Source of the DNA: Pseudisothecium myosuroides
Lineage: Eukaryota > Streptophyta > Bryopsida > Hypnales > Lembophyllaceae
Reading direction: 5' to 3'
DNA length: 64,000 nucleotides
Assembly (NCBI GenBank): GCA_951799445.1
Contig: OX637287.1
Span: forward strand, 41,693,724 to 41,757,723
Positions within the stretch are counted from its first letter, which is position 1. Every line of letters begins with the position of its first letter. The notes beneath the pieces are model-generated. The model saw only the letters and a list, made by a program, of their open reading frames with translations. It was not told where the DNA came from and made no database searches. The position numbers and the translations under genes are program-made. Shown piece by piece: positions 1-11,173 of the stretch.

Positions 1-1481
1 AGAAAAATGTACTTGTGTGTTAGTGGTCGCTTCCAGAGTAGGGTGGCTTTTAGAGCACCCTACCTTAAGTCAATTTTTCTTCAAAGATGAGGAGAAGATG
101 CATCTAATTAACTTTGAATTGTAATTGTTTGAATTCTTATTGTTCAATTAGTTGTAAATAATTAAATTTGAAATTGGGAGTTTTCCCAAAATGGTTTGCA
201 CCTTCAAATGTTCACTGTGGGTTAGATGTAAAACTTTGTTGTGTATCCTTGAATTAGTCAAGTGACAATACCATCACATATGGCCACTTCATTCACTTTC
301 TCACTTACAAGTTACGTGCGGATGAGCGTGGGGCTACTATTTTTTGACCAACATTGATGCAATTTTAAGAAACAAGTCATATAGAAGGCAAATAGTCAAG
401 TGACAGTACCATCACCTATTGCTACTTCATTCACTTTTTTGCTTACAAGTTACGTGTGACTATTATTTTTTGACCACCATTCATACAATTTCAGTAGAAA
501 GTCATGTAGAAGGCAAATAGTCAAGTGATAATACCATCACCCACTACAAGAGAAAGGGGTGTTTTAAGTAGTGTCCTAGACATCACGTCTATTAAGTAAT
601 GTCTTTTAAGTAAGTTTTTAAGTAAAATTTTACTAAAAAGACAATCTTTTTAGTAAAATTTTACTTAAAAACTTACTTAAAAGACATTACTTAAAAGACG
701 TGATGTCTAGGACACTACTTAAAACACCCCTTTCTCTTGTAGTGACCTATTGGCACTTCATTATTTTTTTGCTTACAAGTTACGTGTGGCTACTATTTTT
801 TGACCAGCATTGATGCGATTTCAGTAGGCAAGTCATACAAAAGGCAAATAGAGGAGAGTCGTGGACTTTGCTCATTTCCGTAGCATGACTTGTAACTTGT
901 AACCCGATACATTGAAAGTTCAACATGAATGTTTTACAATGATGATTTTTGGTCAAGTCACTTCACAAGTAAGTGACCCTTTATAGAAATTTCAAAGCAC
1001 ATTTTTCAACTTGGTACCTTTTTTGGAATCACTTATTGCCACTTCATTCACTTTTTTGCTTACAAATTACGAGCGGCTATTTTGTTTTGACCACCATTGA
1101 CGCAATTTTAGTAGGCAAGTCACGTGGAAGGCAAATAGAAGAGGAGAGTTGTGGATTTGGCTCACTTCCGTAGCATGATCTATGACTTGTGACCTGATAT
1201 ATTGAAAGTTCAATAGGGATGTTCTACAATGAAGATTTTTGGTCATGTCATTTCACACGTAAGTGACCCGTCATAGAAATTTCAAAACACATTTTCCAAC
1301 TTGATAACTTTTTTGAAATACCAATTGTTGTACTTTACAATTCTCTAAAAACTTGTCGAATCATATTTCATATTGACCTGAATAATAAAAGCTAATGATA
1401 GAAAATCTTCATTGTAATGATTATTGATTTTTTTAAACCAATTTTAGTTAGAAGTGTTACTGAGATTGGAATGTCACCCAT
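1..1481 (+). repeat. Composite dispersed repeat, copy 1 (cut by window start)
   Basis: This is the first of four long copies of one repeat; the others are near 17,965-19,810 (reverse), 24,250-25,868 (forward) and 27,345-28,785 (reverse). Shared phrases include TTGCTTTTAGAGCA near the start, a tandem core in which TTGCTTACAAGTTACGTG and GACCACCATTGATG recur, and the line TACATTGAAAGTTCAACA. In this copy the core is present first as units of about 126-136 bp (near 257, 393 and 519) and then as a longer unit of about 280 bp. Similarity stops near 1,480. No coding frame of note was seen. Class of mobile element unknown. Confidence 0.8.
542..744. mobile_element. CACTA-type foldback MITE (203 bp)
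   Basis: The element begins CACTACAAGAGAAAGG and ends with the exact reverse complement. The two arms pair almost perfectly along their whole length around a centre near 643. It is flanked by the 3-bp direct repeat ACC (539-541 and 745-747), the target-site size expected for CACTA/En-Spm elements. Removing the element with one ACC restores the phrase CATCACCTATTG, which is intact in the neighbouring repeat unit near 414, so the empty site is visible in the same window. It carries no coding capacity and would need a transposase supplied in trans. Confidence 0.95.
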
Positions 1482-2994
1482 GATGTGAAAGCTACTGAAT
1501 TTTAAAGCTTTTTTGAATTAAACAAATGAAAAAATATTTTTATTTTTATTTTGGTTGTGGCAATTGCACAAAGCACACTACTGTAGTGTGACATGGGTTT
1601 CGTTATTTATTAATTCATTAATGTCGAAATCAAATTTCTATAAAAAATTAAGAGACAAATAATGAAATTTGTGGAAAATAAATGAGAGCTTTGTCGAAAA
1701 CTTTACTAATTAATAAATACCAGTATTGGAAGGATTTTGAATTTGTAAAAGAGAGAATTTACAAGACCTTGACTATTGAATTAGCATAGTTTGTTGTGGC
1801 TTGGAGACATTCTATATATATTGAATACCTTGAACTCTTAGCAAATAAATGAACCCCCACCAATACCTTGAACTGTTTCAAAGTCCACTTCTTCCATGTA
1901 TGCATGATTCTTATAAATTTGAAAGGACATGACATTTCAATCACATTGAAGAGATGACAATTGTGAAATAATTACAAGACTACAAAATTGAAATCATCAT
2001 TAATTCATATCAATGTAAACAAATTACTTTGGTTCGGAAAAAAAATTATTTTGTCATTGCAAAGACAAAACCATGACACACTGCTATAGTATAACCTAAG
2101 AAAAGGATAATTTGTCATTGTCAAGTACTAAAAAATCAATAAGAAGTCCAAAAATGAAGGAGAAACTTATATTGACAAGTTGATAAGGTAGAAGGTCCAT
2201 AAATTGACTGTGTTCTAAATGCATCCCCTATCTAGGAATTAATGACATATTTGTTGAAATATCTATTATTGTCATTGATAATCTAACCCTTTCAAGCCTA
2301 ATAACTTCTTGACAATAGAGGTAGTTAATGAGTCATCCCACTTTGATATTTTTTGGCACATGGATGTGCTTGAGATTTTTAATTTTGACATTATAAAAAT
2401 TAAGACTACCTTGTCAATAATGCATAAAATTAATTGTGAAAAATAATTACCTTTGGATTTTTGGATTATAACAATTTTGGATGATCAAATTATAGGCAAA
2501 GAAAACATAACTTTGGGGGAAGAAAAATTATAAGACCCCCCTTTAAAAAAATTGGATTGGAATCTAAGACAAATATAGTATTTTTTGAATTTAAAAATGA
2601 AAAATAAAACTTTCAAATTCATATACATTTTCAAAACAAAAGTTTGTAGAAAAGCCAAAATTGACCAAATTGAATCCTACAAAATTATATATATATATAC
2701 ACACACACATATACGTACTGGGTGGGTCGGTGGGTTATACACACATATACATATTGGATGGGTGGGTTTAATTTAATGGTTGATATTATGAACATAACAT
2801 ATCTTTTGAAACATCTTCAAAAAAAAGTTGAAACATTCCTTTCATTTGGACCCCGTCCAAAAATTGAAATTTTGAAGATCCAAAAATGCAACAAGTATGT
2901 CAACTTGTTACTCTACAAGACCCTACTCGACAAAGCATTGAGATTTGTTTCACCCTATCAAGAATTTGTCATTGAAAATTTGAAGAAGACACAT
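1482..2994. other. AT-rich intergenic DNA, no gene seen
   Basis: I see no supportable gene. A decayed single-ended copy of the 138-bp MITE found at 21,923-22,062 lies near 2,187-2,300; it shares GATAAGGTAG and TCTAGGAAT with the reverse complement of the later copy. A mixed (AT)n(AC)n microsatellite lies at about 2,688-2,760, in which a TATACACACATATAC-like block and GGGTGGGT occur twice. Confidence 0.6.
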
Positions 2995-4003
2995 TATCGT
3001 ACTTGGATAGCAGGTTCGGCACTTTAGTGCCGAATATTTAATTTAAGTCCAAAATAATATTCGGCACTTTAGAATATTATTTTTTGAAAATTCGGCTTTA
3101 AATTTCAAAAAATAAATAATATTCGGCTTTCATCTTTCAATAGATTCAAATGCCACTTGCTATTGTGAGCGTAACAAGTTGAGAGGACAAGATCTTTATA
3201 CAAGTGAAGTGGTAGGAGGTAAAGCAACCTATATGGGATATGTATATTGAGGTTTAGAAGGAGCTCAACCGCTCATAGTTAAGTCAAAAGCAGGAATTTT
3301 ATTTAAAGTAAAATTTTAGACCTCATTTTGGTATAGTAGAATAAATTTTTACAAAAAACTTTGAACTAAGAAAAGTTGCAAAATCAAGGTACCTTTCATC
3401 TCCAAAAATCCGTTTAAGATTTTAAGCCTCCAATCAAAAGTTATAGACAAAATTCAGAGAAGGATTGGAAGGAACATTTATCAAACATCCTCTCTAAATC
3501 TTGTCCATAACTTTTGATTGGAGGCGTAAAATCTTAAACGGATTTTTGGAGATGAAATTTACCTCGATCTTCCAACTTTTAAGTCTTTTTTTAGTTCAAA
3601 GTTTTTTGTAAAAAGTTATTCTACTATACCAAAATGAGGTATGAAGTTGAGCATTCAACACAATCTCTGCATTTTGACAATAAGTGGTCAAGCTCTCAAT
3701 CTTGAAATTGTCCCATATCCTTTGAGAATTAATGATGGACAATGGATTTCATTATAAAAACAACCTCTCCACCCTCCATTCCCACAAATTGTCTATGAAG
3801 TAATCCCTTCAAGATCTTGTAAAATAAACATTTTCAAGGTACATTGTCAAATGGTAGATTGGGATTTGACTCAATGGATTTTTGGCAAACCATCTTTACA
3901 TTTATTTGTAAATTTGGCTACTTGGTTCCAAAATTAGCAAAAAAATTGACATTTTTTTATTTTAATTAATTTAAGCCAAACCTGCTATCCGGGTACGATA
4001 TGT
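2995..4003. mobile_element. 1-kb element with 25-bp terminal inverted repeats
   Basis: The left end (2995-3020) reads TATCGTAC, then GGATAGCAGGTT, then GGC. The right end (about 3,975-4,000) is its reverse complement with a few mismatches. Just inside the left end are short palindromic words (GGCACTTTAGTGCC, and repeated ATTCGGC). The centre is occupied by a 320-bp foldback annotated separately. No coding frame was found and I could not identify a clean target-site duplication, so the transposon superfamily is open. Confidence 0.7.
3320..3641. repeat. 320-bp inverted repeat (foldback)
   Basis: Two arms of roughly 150 bp face each other around a loop near 3,475-3,490. The left arm runs from CCTCATTTTGGTATAG through CTCCAAAAATCCG and CCAATCAAAAGTTAT. 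The right arm repeats these in reverse complement with scattered mismatches. Transcribed, it would form a long hairpin. It sits inside the 1-kb element at 2995-4003. Confidence 0.85.
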
Positions 4004-5650
4004 GTTTTTATGCCTTGAGGGGTTAAGTAGGGTCACTTTAAGAACACACTACCTTACAATTGAAAAGATATCAAAGACCATCAATGGATTGAATCATATT
4101 TTAATCTATTTAAAATGTTGAACAATTTATTTAATTCATTTTTTGTATGACCAATGTCTGTTTCATTGCAAACTTAGGACGACTTGATAAATGAAGTTTT
4201 TTCTCACATTTTAGGGAATGCTTCTGTAATGCATTTGTTCAAATGGATTATGAAAGCATAATGACCGGTCTACTTTAAATATAAATTTCCATTTCTATTT
4301 GAAATACCCTCCAATTTTGTTTAGGGTTGTCAAACACACGTTTACACATATAAAAAACATATGTAAGAATACATACATTTATGTAAACATACATAGAAGT
4401 ATGTGTTTGTATATAAGGAATAGACAATCAACCAATTAATTAAGTGACAACATCCAAGTGCAATATATACAATAACCTACCGTAATGGAGTATTGAGGGG
4501 TGGTTTGGACTTTGGAGGTTTAGTAGATTCAGCAAAAACAAAGAATTGAGTCCATTTTTTCCCAAAAGGCTATTTATAAGTAATTTTCTTTTATTTATAT
4601 ATGCGCAATAAATATGGAATACAATAAAAAGGAACACAATCAATGGTGGTTGTGCTCTGAGATAATTTAGCATTTCACTTTTGGTATTTGAATTTTCAAT
4701 TGATTGTTGGAACTTTTAAAATTTGAGTTGCACTAAGGATTGGTTGGCACAATCCTAGTGTGAGGGCCCCTGGGATTGAGATCATGGACCTTCCACAAAT
4801 TACGGGTAGTTAATTACATAAATGCGATTAGTGAGACTTATTAAAAGAGAGAGAGACTTGAGCAGCAATAGAGAATTTGCCCCATTTTGGAAGCTTGCCA
4901 AAGTTTGCTAAGAAATGGCGGGTGTGGAAGGGAGTTCTTGGATCTAGATACAAATATTAATATAAAATTTTGTCATTATTGAAAATGGTTGTAGAAATGA
5001 TCAAATTGTAAATATACTTCAATTTGAAATTTAAGAGAATTGCTCATAGGAGATGAAGTTGAATTTTGAATAGAAGTTTTTTAATTTGTGAAACTATTGT
5101 ATATTTCATTTGTATAAAAACAAACAAAAACAAACAAACAAACTATTGTATATTGACCATGATGAAGTTCAATTTATAAGAGGTTCATAGACTTGAAATG
5201 GATCCCAATTCAACTTTGACCCTTACTGATGTATTTAATTCACTTTGTTGCAACCATTGCAACTTATTGTACCGGGAATTTTACTTAAGTTCACATTATG
5301 ACAACACTATGAGGAATTGGAGATGAAAGAATTGGGATTAGATTGAAAAGTGATGATTTTATTCAATGAGCACATTGATAGAATTTGTACACATGGCAAG
5401 GGGTTCATTCATTATTTTTCAATCTTGAATGTTGCTTTTTGATTATCATGGGAATTATGTTAAGAAATTAACAAATATACATTAGCATTAAAATGGACAT
5501 GAAAAGGTCCCAACACCCCACCCTACTTGTTCACCTTAGAGCAATGTGAGAAGCTACGTACTAGTTGAAAGGAGGTATACGAGCACTACTAACACTATAA
5601 TTACTTGGTGCTCAAACACCTTGTTTTTTTCTAGTGTATATATTTTTGTT
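4004..5650. other. AT-rich intergenic DNA, no gene seen
   Basis: No gene or RNA gene was recognised. The sequence GAGGGGTTAA at 4,017-4,026 resembles the right end of the TTAA-bounded elements described below, but no matching left end was found. ACAT-rich low-complexity DNA occurs at about 4,335-4,410. Confidence 0.5.
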
Positions 5651-5654
5651 TTAA

Positions 5655-6571
5655 CCCCTAAAGGACCAAAGTCCCCTCGGGGGACACTTGAGATTTTGGG
5701 CAGGCCCGTGTGGCCTCAAATTTTGATCTGATTTTTTGAATTTTTTTTCAAGATAGGGAATCACATTAGCTTTCTAAAAATATAAATTTTTTTTCAATCG
5801 GTGCCCGGGAGCAAAAGTTATGCCATCCTAAAGCAAAAAAGCAGTTCGTCGGGCAGAAAAAAAGAAAAAGAAAAAAGTTTTTTATTTTTTTTATTTTTTT
5901 TCCTCAAAGATCATGTTTTTGTCTACATCTGAAGCTTTGATTCATTCTATTTGGACTAATAATGAGAAAGTTATGGACAATCTTGTTTTTCGGGCAATTT
6001 AAGCATCTTCAAAAAAACTAACTTATAGAATTCATTTTTGAATGCAATTTTCAATTTTTTTCAATTTTTTTTTTGACAAGGTCAAGTTTGCTTGCAAGAA
6101 CAATCCCACCATTGGGATTATGTTGTTTTAATTCCACCTAAGAGCTATTAACAATTTAGTGTTTCGTTCAATTTTGGACCTACTTCTATTTACCAATTTT
6201 TTTATATGTGAAAATCAAGGTTTGACATTCTGAAATTTTTTTCCCCGACTCTCAACTCAAATGTTCAACATAAAAAATTACAACTTTTTGTTGTGTAGTG
6301 CAAAAAAAATCCACAAATGGCCGTCAAAGTCATCTGAAATTGCAGGAAACAGTTCAAAAAAACTTTTTTTTCCAACTTTGAATGCTAATATCTTCCAATC
6401 GGAACAGTCAAACGTCTTGAAATTTTTTCCACATAATCTGAGACAAGTGAAGTTCAAGATCCTACGGTTAGATTGTAAAAAAAAAATTGGGGGGGGTTTA
6501 GGGAGTGGTCGCAGCAGAATTGGCAGTTTTCAGTGGTTTTGGAGCCTGAAAATGGCTTGGTCCTTTAGGAG
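5655..6571 (+). mobile_element. TTAA-bounded short element, copy A (917 bp)
   Basis: The element starts CCCCTAAAGGACC and ends GGTCCTTTAGGAG, with TTAA immediately outside both ends (5651-5654, 6572-6575). Internal landmarks shared with other copies are AAAAGTTATGCCA near 5,815, the GAAGCTTTGATTCAT block near 5,930, ATCCCACCATTGGGATTA near 6,105, and GTGAAGTTCAAGATCCTACGGTTAGA near the right end. There is no open frame of transposase size, so it is non-autonomous. CCC/GGG ends next to TTAA are the hallmark of piggyBac-like elements; the assignment is inference from the ends only. Confidence 0.75.
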
Positions 6572-7045
6572 TTAAACATCCGATTTTTTTGATGAGGGTC
6601 AAGAATGAATCAATTGGAATCTATATAAAATATTTTCCTACGAACTGTTCTTTTGCAAAAAAATTGCAAAGCTTATAGATCTAAATATGTGCAATGATCA
6701 AATAGATCCATACATACACCGGGTCATCCTACCTCAATGTCCTCCCACTAGCTTTGCTTTGCTAAATGAGTTCTTAGAACACTCAAACCCATGCTCCAAA
6801 CAAAAGGCCTTGATGACTCTATGAGTTCCCACCTGAGAAAAGGTCCCCTATCGAGGCCCTTGCAACAAGTAGAATTTGAGTAGGCTCTATAAAAACCATC
6901 CAGTGACCTTACAGTCCAAGACCCACGCAACCACTCCAAATAGTAGACTTTGCCTATCTCTGACGTACATTGTTTGGTTTTATGACAAGTTAGTCCCCTA
7001 CTTCAGAGCATTGTGAGCTATTGGGGAGGTGCCACGTGGTCATTT
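6572..7045. other. Intergenic DNA, nothing recognised
   Basis: No gene, repeat or RNA gene was recognised in this stretch. Confidence 0.4.
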
Positions 7046-7048
7046 GGA

Positions 7049-7560
7049 ATTGAAAGTGTAGGCAAGGGTGAGCAACTTGATGTAGACCTCAAAACAAATG
7101 TAGTGCATGCCTTCTACCGTACGTGAAGGTCTGATCCAGCAGCTGAGTGCCAAAAAACTTTACTTTTGGCACGCAGATGGGTTCGGCAGGTGATATATTC
7201 TAAGATATTCCAAAAATTCACTTGTAATATTTTCAAAAATTTAGACATCCCAAAAAATACTTAATTTATGTCCGAATCTGACCTTCACGTAGAGTATGTT
7301 AAAATTGAGAGTGTGGACAAGGGTGGGCAACTTGAGTTAAACCTCAAAAATAAATCAAGTGCAGACCCTCTATGTCATAAATTGAGAGTGTGGACAAGGG
7401 TGGCCAACTCAATGCAAACCTCAAAAACAAATCTAGCATAGGCTCTCTATGCCATAAATTGAGAGTGTGGGCAAGGGTGGGTGACTCACTATAGACCTCA
7501 AAAACAAATCTAGCCCAGGCCCTCCATGTCAAAAATTGAGGGTCACTTTTCTTTTCTTCA
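7049..7560 (+). repeat. 77-78-bp tandem repeat, about five units, one interrupted
   Basis: Units begin with ATTGAGAGTGTGG-like words at 7,049 (diverged), 7,303, 7,381, 7,458 and 7,535, a spacing of 77-78 bp except for the first gap. Each unit contains CAAGGGTGG and ACCTCAAAAACAAATC. The first gap is 254 bp, that is one 77-bp unit plus a 177-178-bp insertion, which is the MITE annotated at 7117-7294. Confidence 0.85.
7117..7294. mobile_element. TA-flanked MITE (178 bp) inside the tandem repeat
   Basis: The ends are CCGTACGTGAAGGTC and, on the other strand, CTCTACGTGAAGGTC; pairing extends about 24 bp with a few mismatches. TA lies on both sides (7115-7116, 7295-7296), as expected for Tc1/mariner-type MITEs. 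The insertion length equals the excess over the 77-bp period of the host tandem repeat, so the boundaries are supported independently. Confidence 0.8.
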
Positions 7561-8149
7561 GTATGGGTGTTGGTGCTCGAAGGAAGCTTATTACACTGTG
7601 CCAGTGTGGCTTCATGTGCTTTTGCCTGAACCAGCCTGGGCCCTTCTGCAAACTGCACCAACCCACGAAGAAACTCTCGATCTCTCTCGGATGTTGGTTA
7701 CCAACCTCGCCCTCGCCCTCGCTCTCAGTAACTTAATGAAGGAAGTTGCGACGTTGCGACTTCAACTTCAGGACTTACACGATCTACGCATGCTGCAGAT
7801 TTGTGACAATGGAGGACACTGATGGACAGTTGGCTCTGTAAATGATGGAGAGGGTAAGCTGCTCAGGATGGGCATCATTCATTCGATGGCGAACTGATCA
7901 ATATTGGTGCGACGGTGACTTTGAAACTCCCGCAAAAGAAGCAACTCTTCAGCTGGGAAGGAAGCAGCAGCAGCAGCCCAGCCAGGCTAATCTTATGGAC
8001 GCAGAGATATTGGATACTGTCTGCCACACTGCTCTGTCGCAAGGCCAGATTACTGAAACTGCAACTTCCACACCGCGGCACATACTTGCGAGCAGACTTG
8101 CAATGGTACTCTGGTCCATAAAGCGACCATCTAAGCGCTGAAACTGAAT
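7561..8149. other. GC-richer island, possible gene remnant
   Basis: Base composition rises sharply above the flanking AT-rich DNA. On the plus strand a frame open to 7,822 contains a leucine-rich, amphipathic-looking stretch (about 7,670-7,810, with LRLQLQDLHDL), and a CAG-rich run occurs near 7,965-7,980. I do not recognise a family, and no start, splice or promoter signals make it a gene. A decayed gene fragment or a promoter-like island are both possible. Confidence 0.3.
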
Positions 8150-9040
8150 TTTGGGGAGGTAAAACATCTTGAAATATTTTTCAGTTAATTTTCCTTGAAA
8201 GACAAGAGGATTAGCATCTAACCCAAGTTGTTTCATATTTTTTGGAGCTTTGTGGAATTAGTTATGAAATTTTGAAGTTGAAATGCCATAGGGCTCTAAA
8301 AGCGACCACCTCCTAGAATGTACATTGTTTGTACATTTTGGTAAATTGAAGAAAGCAAAATGTACCTCTGTGGCATATTAGGTTCAAAATGCCTTGTCGG
8401 AGTTCAAGCCTCCTACCTTATGAGAGATGGGCAAAACAACCCCATTTACCCGAGCATCTAAGAGAGATGGGCATTAAAAAAACCATTTATGGTGGGTACA
8501 CCCAAAATCGCCACTTTTGGCTACTGAGACTAGTTGTTATTATTAGACTAGTCAAATTTTCATATGCTCTTGTTGGCAAGTGAAAGGAGGTTCGAGAACG
8601 TGGCATTTGGATACCGTATGCAAAAATTATTAAGGAACAAAGTTTGGGTCTAAAATGGTTTCTTCCACATAGGTATAGAATTGATTTTGGAAATGTACAT
8701 AGAGTAAAGATGTCGGTTTAAGGTTCAGTGGCACATTTGGGTGTACCTACTGTACACAAGTATTGAAGAGTTGCGACGGAAGTTACAATAAGGTAGGAGG
8801 GTCGTAGAGTGCCTATTTAAGTGTTGATTTGCAAGGGGGTGACTTCTTGAAATATTTTTCAATAAATTTTCCTTGGAAGACAAACGGAATTGACGTGTAA
8901 TCCAAGTCCTTTCATATTTTTGAAACTTTGTGGAGTTAGTTATGAATTTTGAAGTTGGCTCATTAAAAAACGTTTGCAATGTTATATGTTCATTGTTAAT
9001 ACATTGAAGAAAGCAAAATGTACCTTTGTGTTAGAGAATG
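8150..9040 (+). repeat. Two partial direct copies of the composite repeat end
   Basis: About 8,170-8,283 and 8,846-8,957 are direct repeats sharing GAAATATTTTTCA, TTTTCCTTG, TTTCATATTTTT and TGTGGA-TTAGTTATGAA. Both resemble the outer part of the composite repeat at 24,300-24,500, including GAAAGCAAAATGTACCT after them. They are truncated copies of that family. Confidence 0.65.
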
Positions 9041-10366
9041 CTTTTGGAATTGGTTTGATTTGTGGACCTCCTACTTTAGAGTATGTGCACCTCATTCTTG
9101 CAGCAACCTCTAAAATCAATTGAATAAACAATTGAACATAGTTTGTTATCTTCTAAGAGATTCTAGTTGGAAGGTGAATGTAGACTTGGAACTTTTGAGG
9201 CAAATTAATTTATAGGTTGAGAAAAATCTAGACATCAGATATCATATTTTGCAAGTTTTCATTCATTCCATGCCTATATGAAATATTATAAAAACATCAC
9301 ATAAAAATCATGAAGCACCACGTGCCCAACAAAGTTACATCATTGGAGAACAAACAAATTTTTTTTTGCTGTACATTTAGTATAGCTCTTCCATTAAGCT
9401 TTTAAAAATTGTCATCATCCACTTAATAGACGTCGGCTCTCTAAGGGATTAAATTATCTAAATTTTTGTTGAATCTTTTTAGTAGTCAAAAGGGGGCTCT
9501 TGATTATCTTATTTTATGTTTTGGGGACACAAGACGAACAAGTTTTAGAATTTTTATGGTACTAAAAGAGTGTGTATCAAAAATTGATTTTAGGTTCTCA
9601 CAAATAGAAGATGTACAGTTAGGCAAGGATTTGTAGAGGTTAGTTCTAGAAATAGGTCACAATTGTAAGTAATTACCTTAAGAATCCAAAAAGAAGACAT
9701 TTTGGTTTAGAGTCATATTAGCTCCTATAATTCTTTGGTCCTTTTAAGTCAAAAATGATTCCAAAACACGTTTTTTTAAACAATTCTACATTTTTTTAAA
9801 ATTACTTTTGGTAAATCTAATTGCAAAAATCTTATTGAAACATTGTGAAGTACATCTTTAAAAATTTTAAAGTGACTTACCCTCCAAGTATAAGATCATG
9901 ATGCTTGAATTTCAAAAAATAAGTTCTTTTCAACCCATTACAGAGGTAACTTTTCATCTTTCAATTTTTTTTAATACGGAGTATAATTTTTTTAATGTCC
10001 TTTCAACATCAATATATGTGAGAAACAAAATAAATCCTTTTAACTCCTATATGCCTATTTGGACAAAAGTGTCAATTTCTATATCTACAAGACTTTAAAT
10101 TAACCATTTAGAGGCTCCTAGGAAGTGATATTAGTAGAACAATGGATAGACAAAAGTGTGTTAGCTAGACAAAATTGGATGGTGTAGATGTAATAGAAAC
10201 AATTTCATCATTAGACACTCTATCTCAATATATTAGTTTCAGTTTCAGTACAAGGACAAAGGGTTGAATCAACATGTACATTGTAGATAACATACATATG
10301 TGTTTGAAAACAAAACCAAAAATAACTATTCTTCCTATTGTCACAACAAATGTCTATATAAATCCC
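9041..10366. other. AT-rich intergenic DNA, no gene seen
   Basis: I see no coding frame, RNA gene or clear repeat boundary here. Confidence 0.5.
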
Positions 10367-10370
10367 TTAA

Positions 10371-11173
10371 CCCCTGAGCGCCCTAGTGATAAGATCCTGT
10401 CTCTCCAAACTTAAAGATTCCCTTATTTGACTATTATAATATTTTCAACAGTACAATCAAAGGATGTGTCCCTTTTCCTTAAGCTTCGGGCTTGTCTCTA
10501 CTACCAATTAGTATAGTTAGGTTATGTGGATCTCTTGTTAGGTGATAGTTTGATTTGATTGAGTTCACAAAGGTCTGGATTTTAGTAAACACACTCTAGG
10601 CGCCTAGGGGTTGAGGACCATGAGTACAAAATTTGAACAACAAATGAAAGTAAACACATCTCAAACTCACTGAAATGCGTTTTTTCATCCATCAATTTTT
10701 TTTAAAGATTCTTGAATTAGTTCTTTAACATCTATTGGTTTAGATTGTGAATGCTTTGCTATGCAAATATTCTATAATTTGAAGGATATCGATAGGTTTA
10801 GCCTCAAAAAATAACTTCTGCAGTTTAAAAAATGACCCTTCAAAAACAACTTGAATCAAAAAATAAAATAAAAATCTTCAATAATCACTATAATTAGAAC
10901 TTAGCATTTTGAATATATAGAAAAAATTATTGTAAAAATCATATATATTCAATCTACAATTGATTTTAGAAGAAATTTTCAATTTTTGGCTTCACATATT
11001 ATTGTAAAATATTAATTTGTACATTTGTTGATCTAATCCTATGAATGTGATTTGTAAATCATATTTTACAACTATTGTTTGAGAGTCATCATTAAAATAT
11101 TGTTCTAAGTTTCATTTTCTAGTAGATCTTCACAATTTTGAAAATTTTGGACAATCCCCTGGTTCTTTAGGGG
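10371..11173. mobile_element. TTAA-bounded short element, diverged copy (803 bp)
   Basis: CCCCTGAGCGCCC follows TTAA at 10,367-10,370, and GGTTCTTTAGGGG precedes TTAA at 11,174-11,177. Ends and flanks match the family at 5,655-6,571, but the interior is shorter and only weakly similar. No open frame of note. Confidence 0.5.

Noticed and set aside
4017..4026. GAGGGGTTAA as the end of another TTAA-bounded element
   Set aside because: No matching left end or internal landmarks of the family were found upstream.
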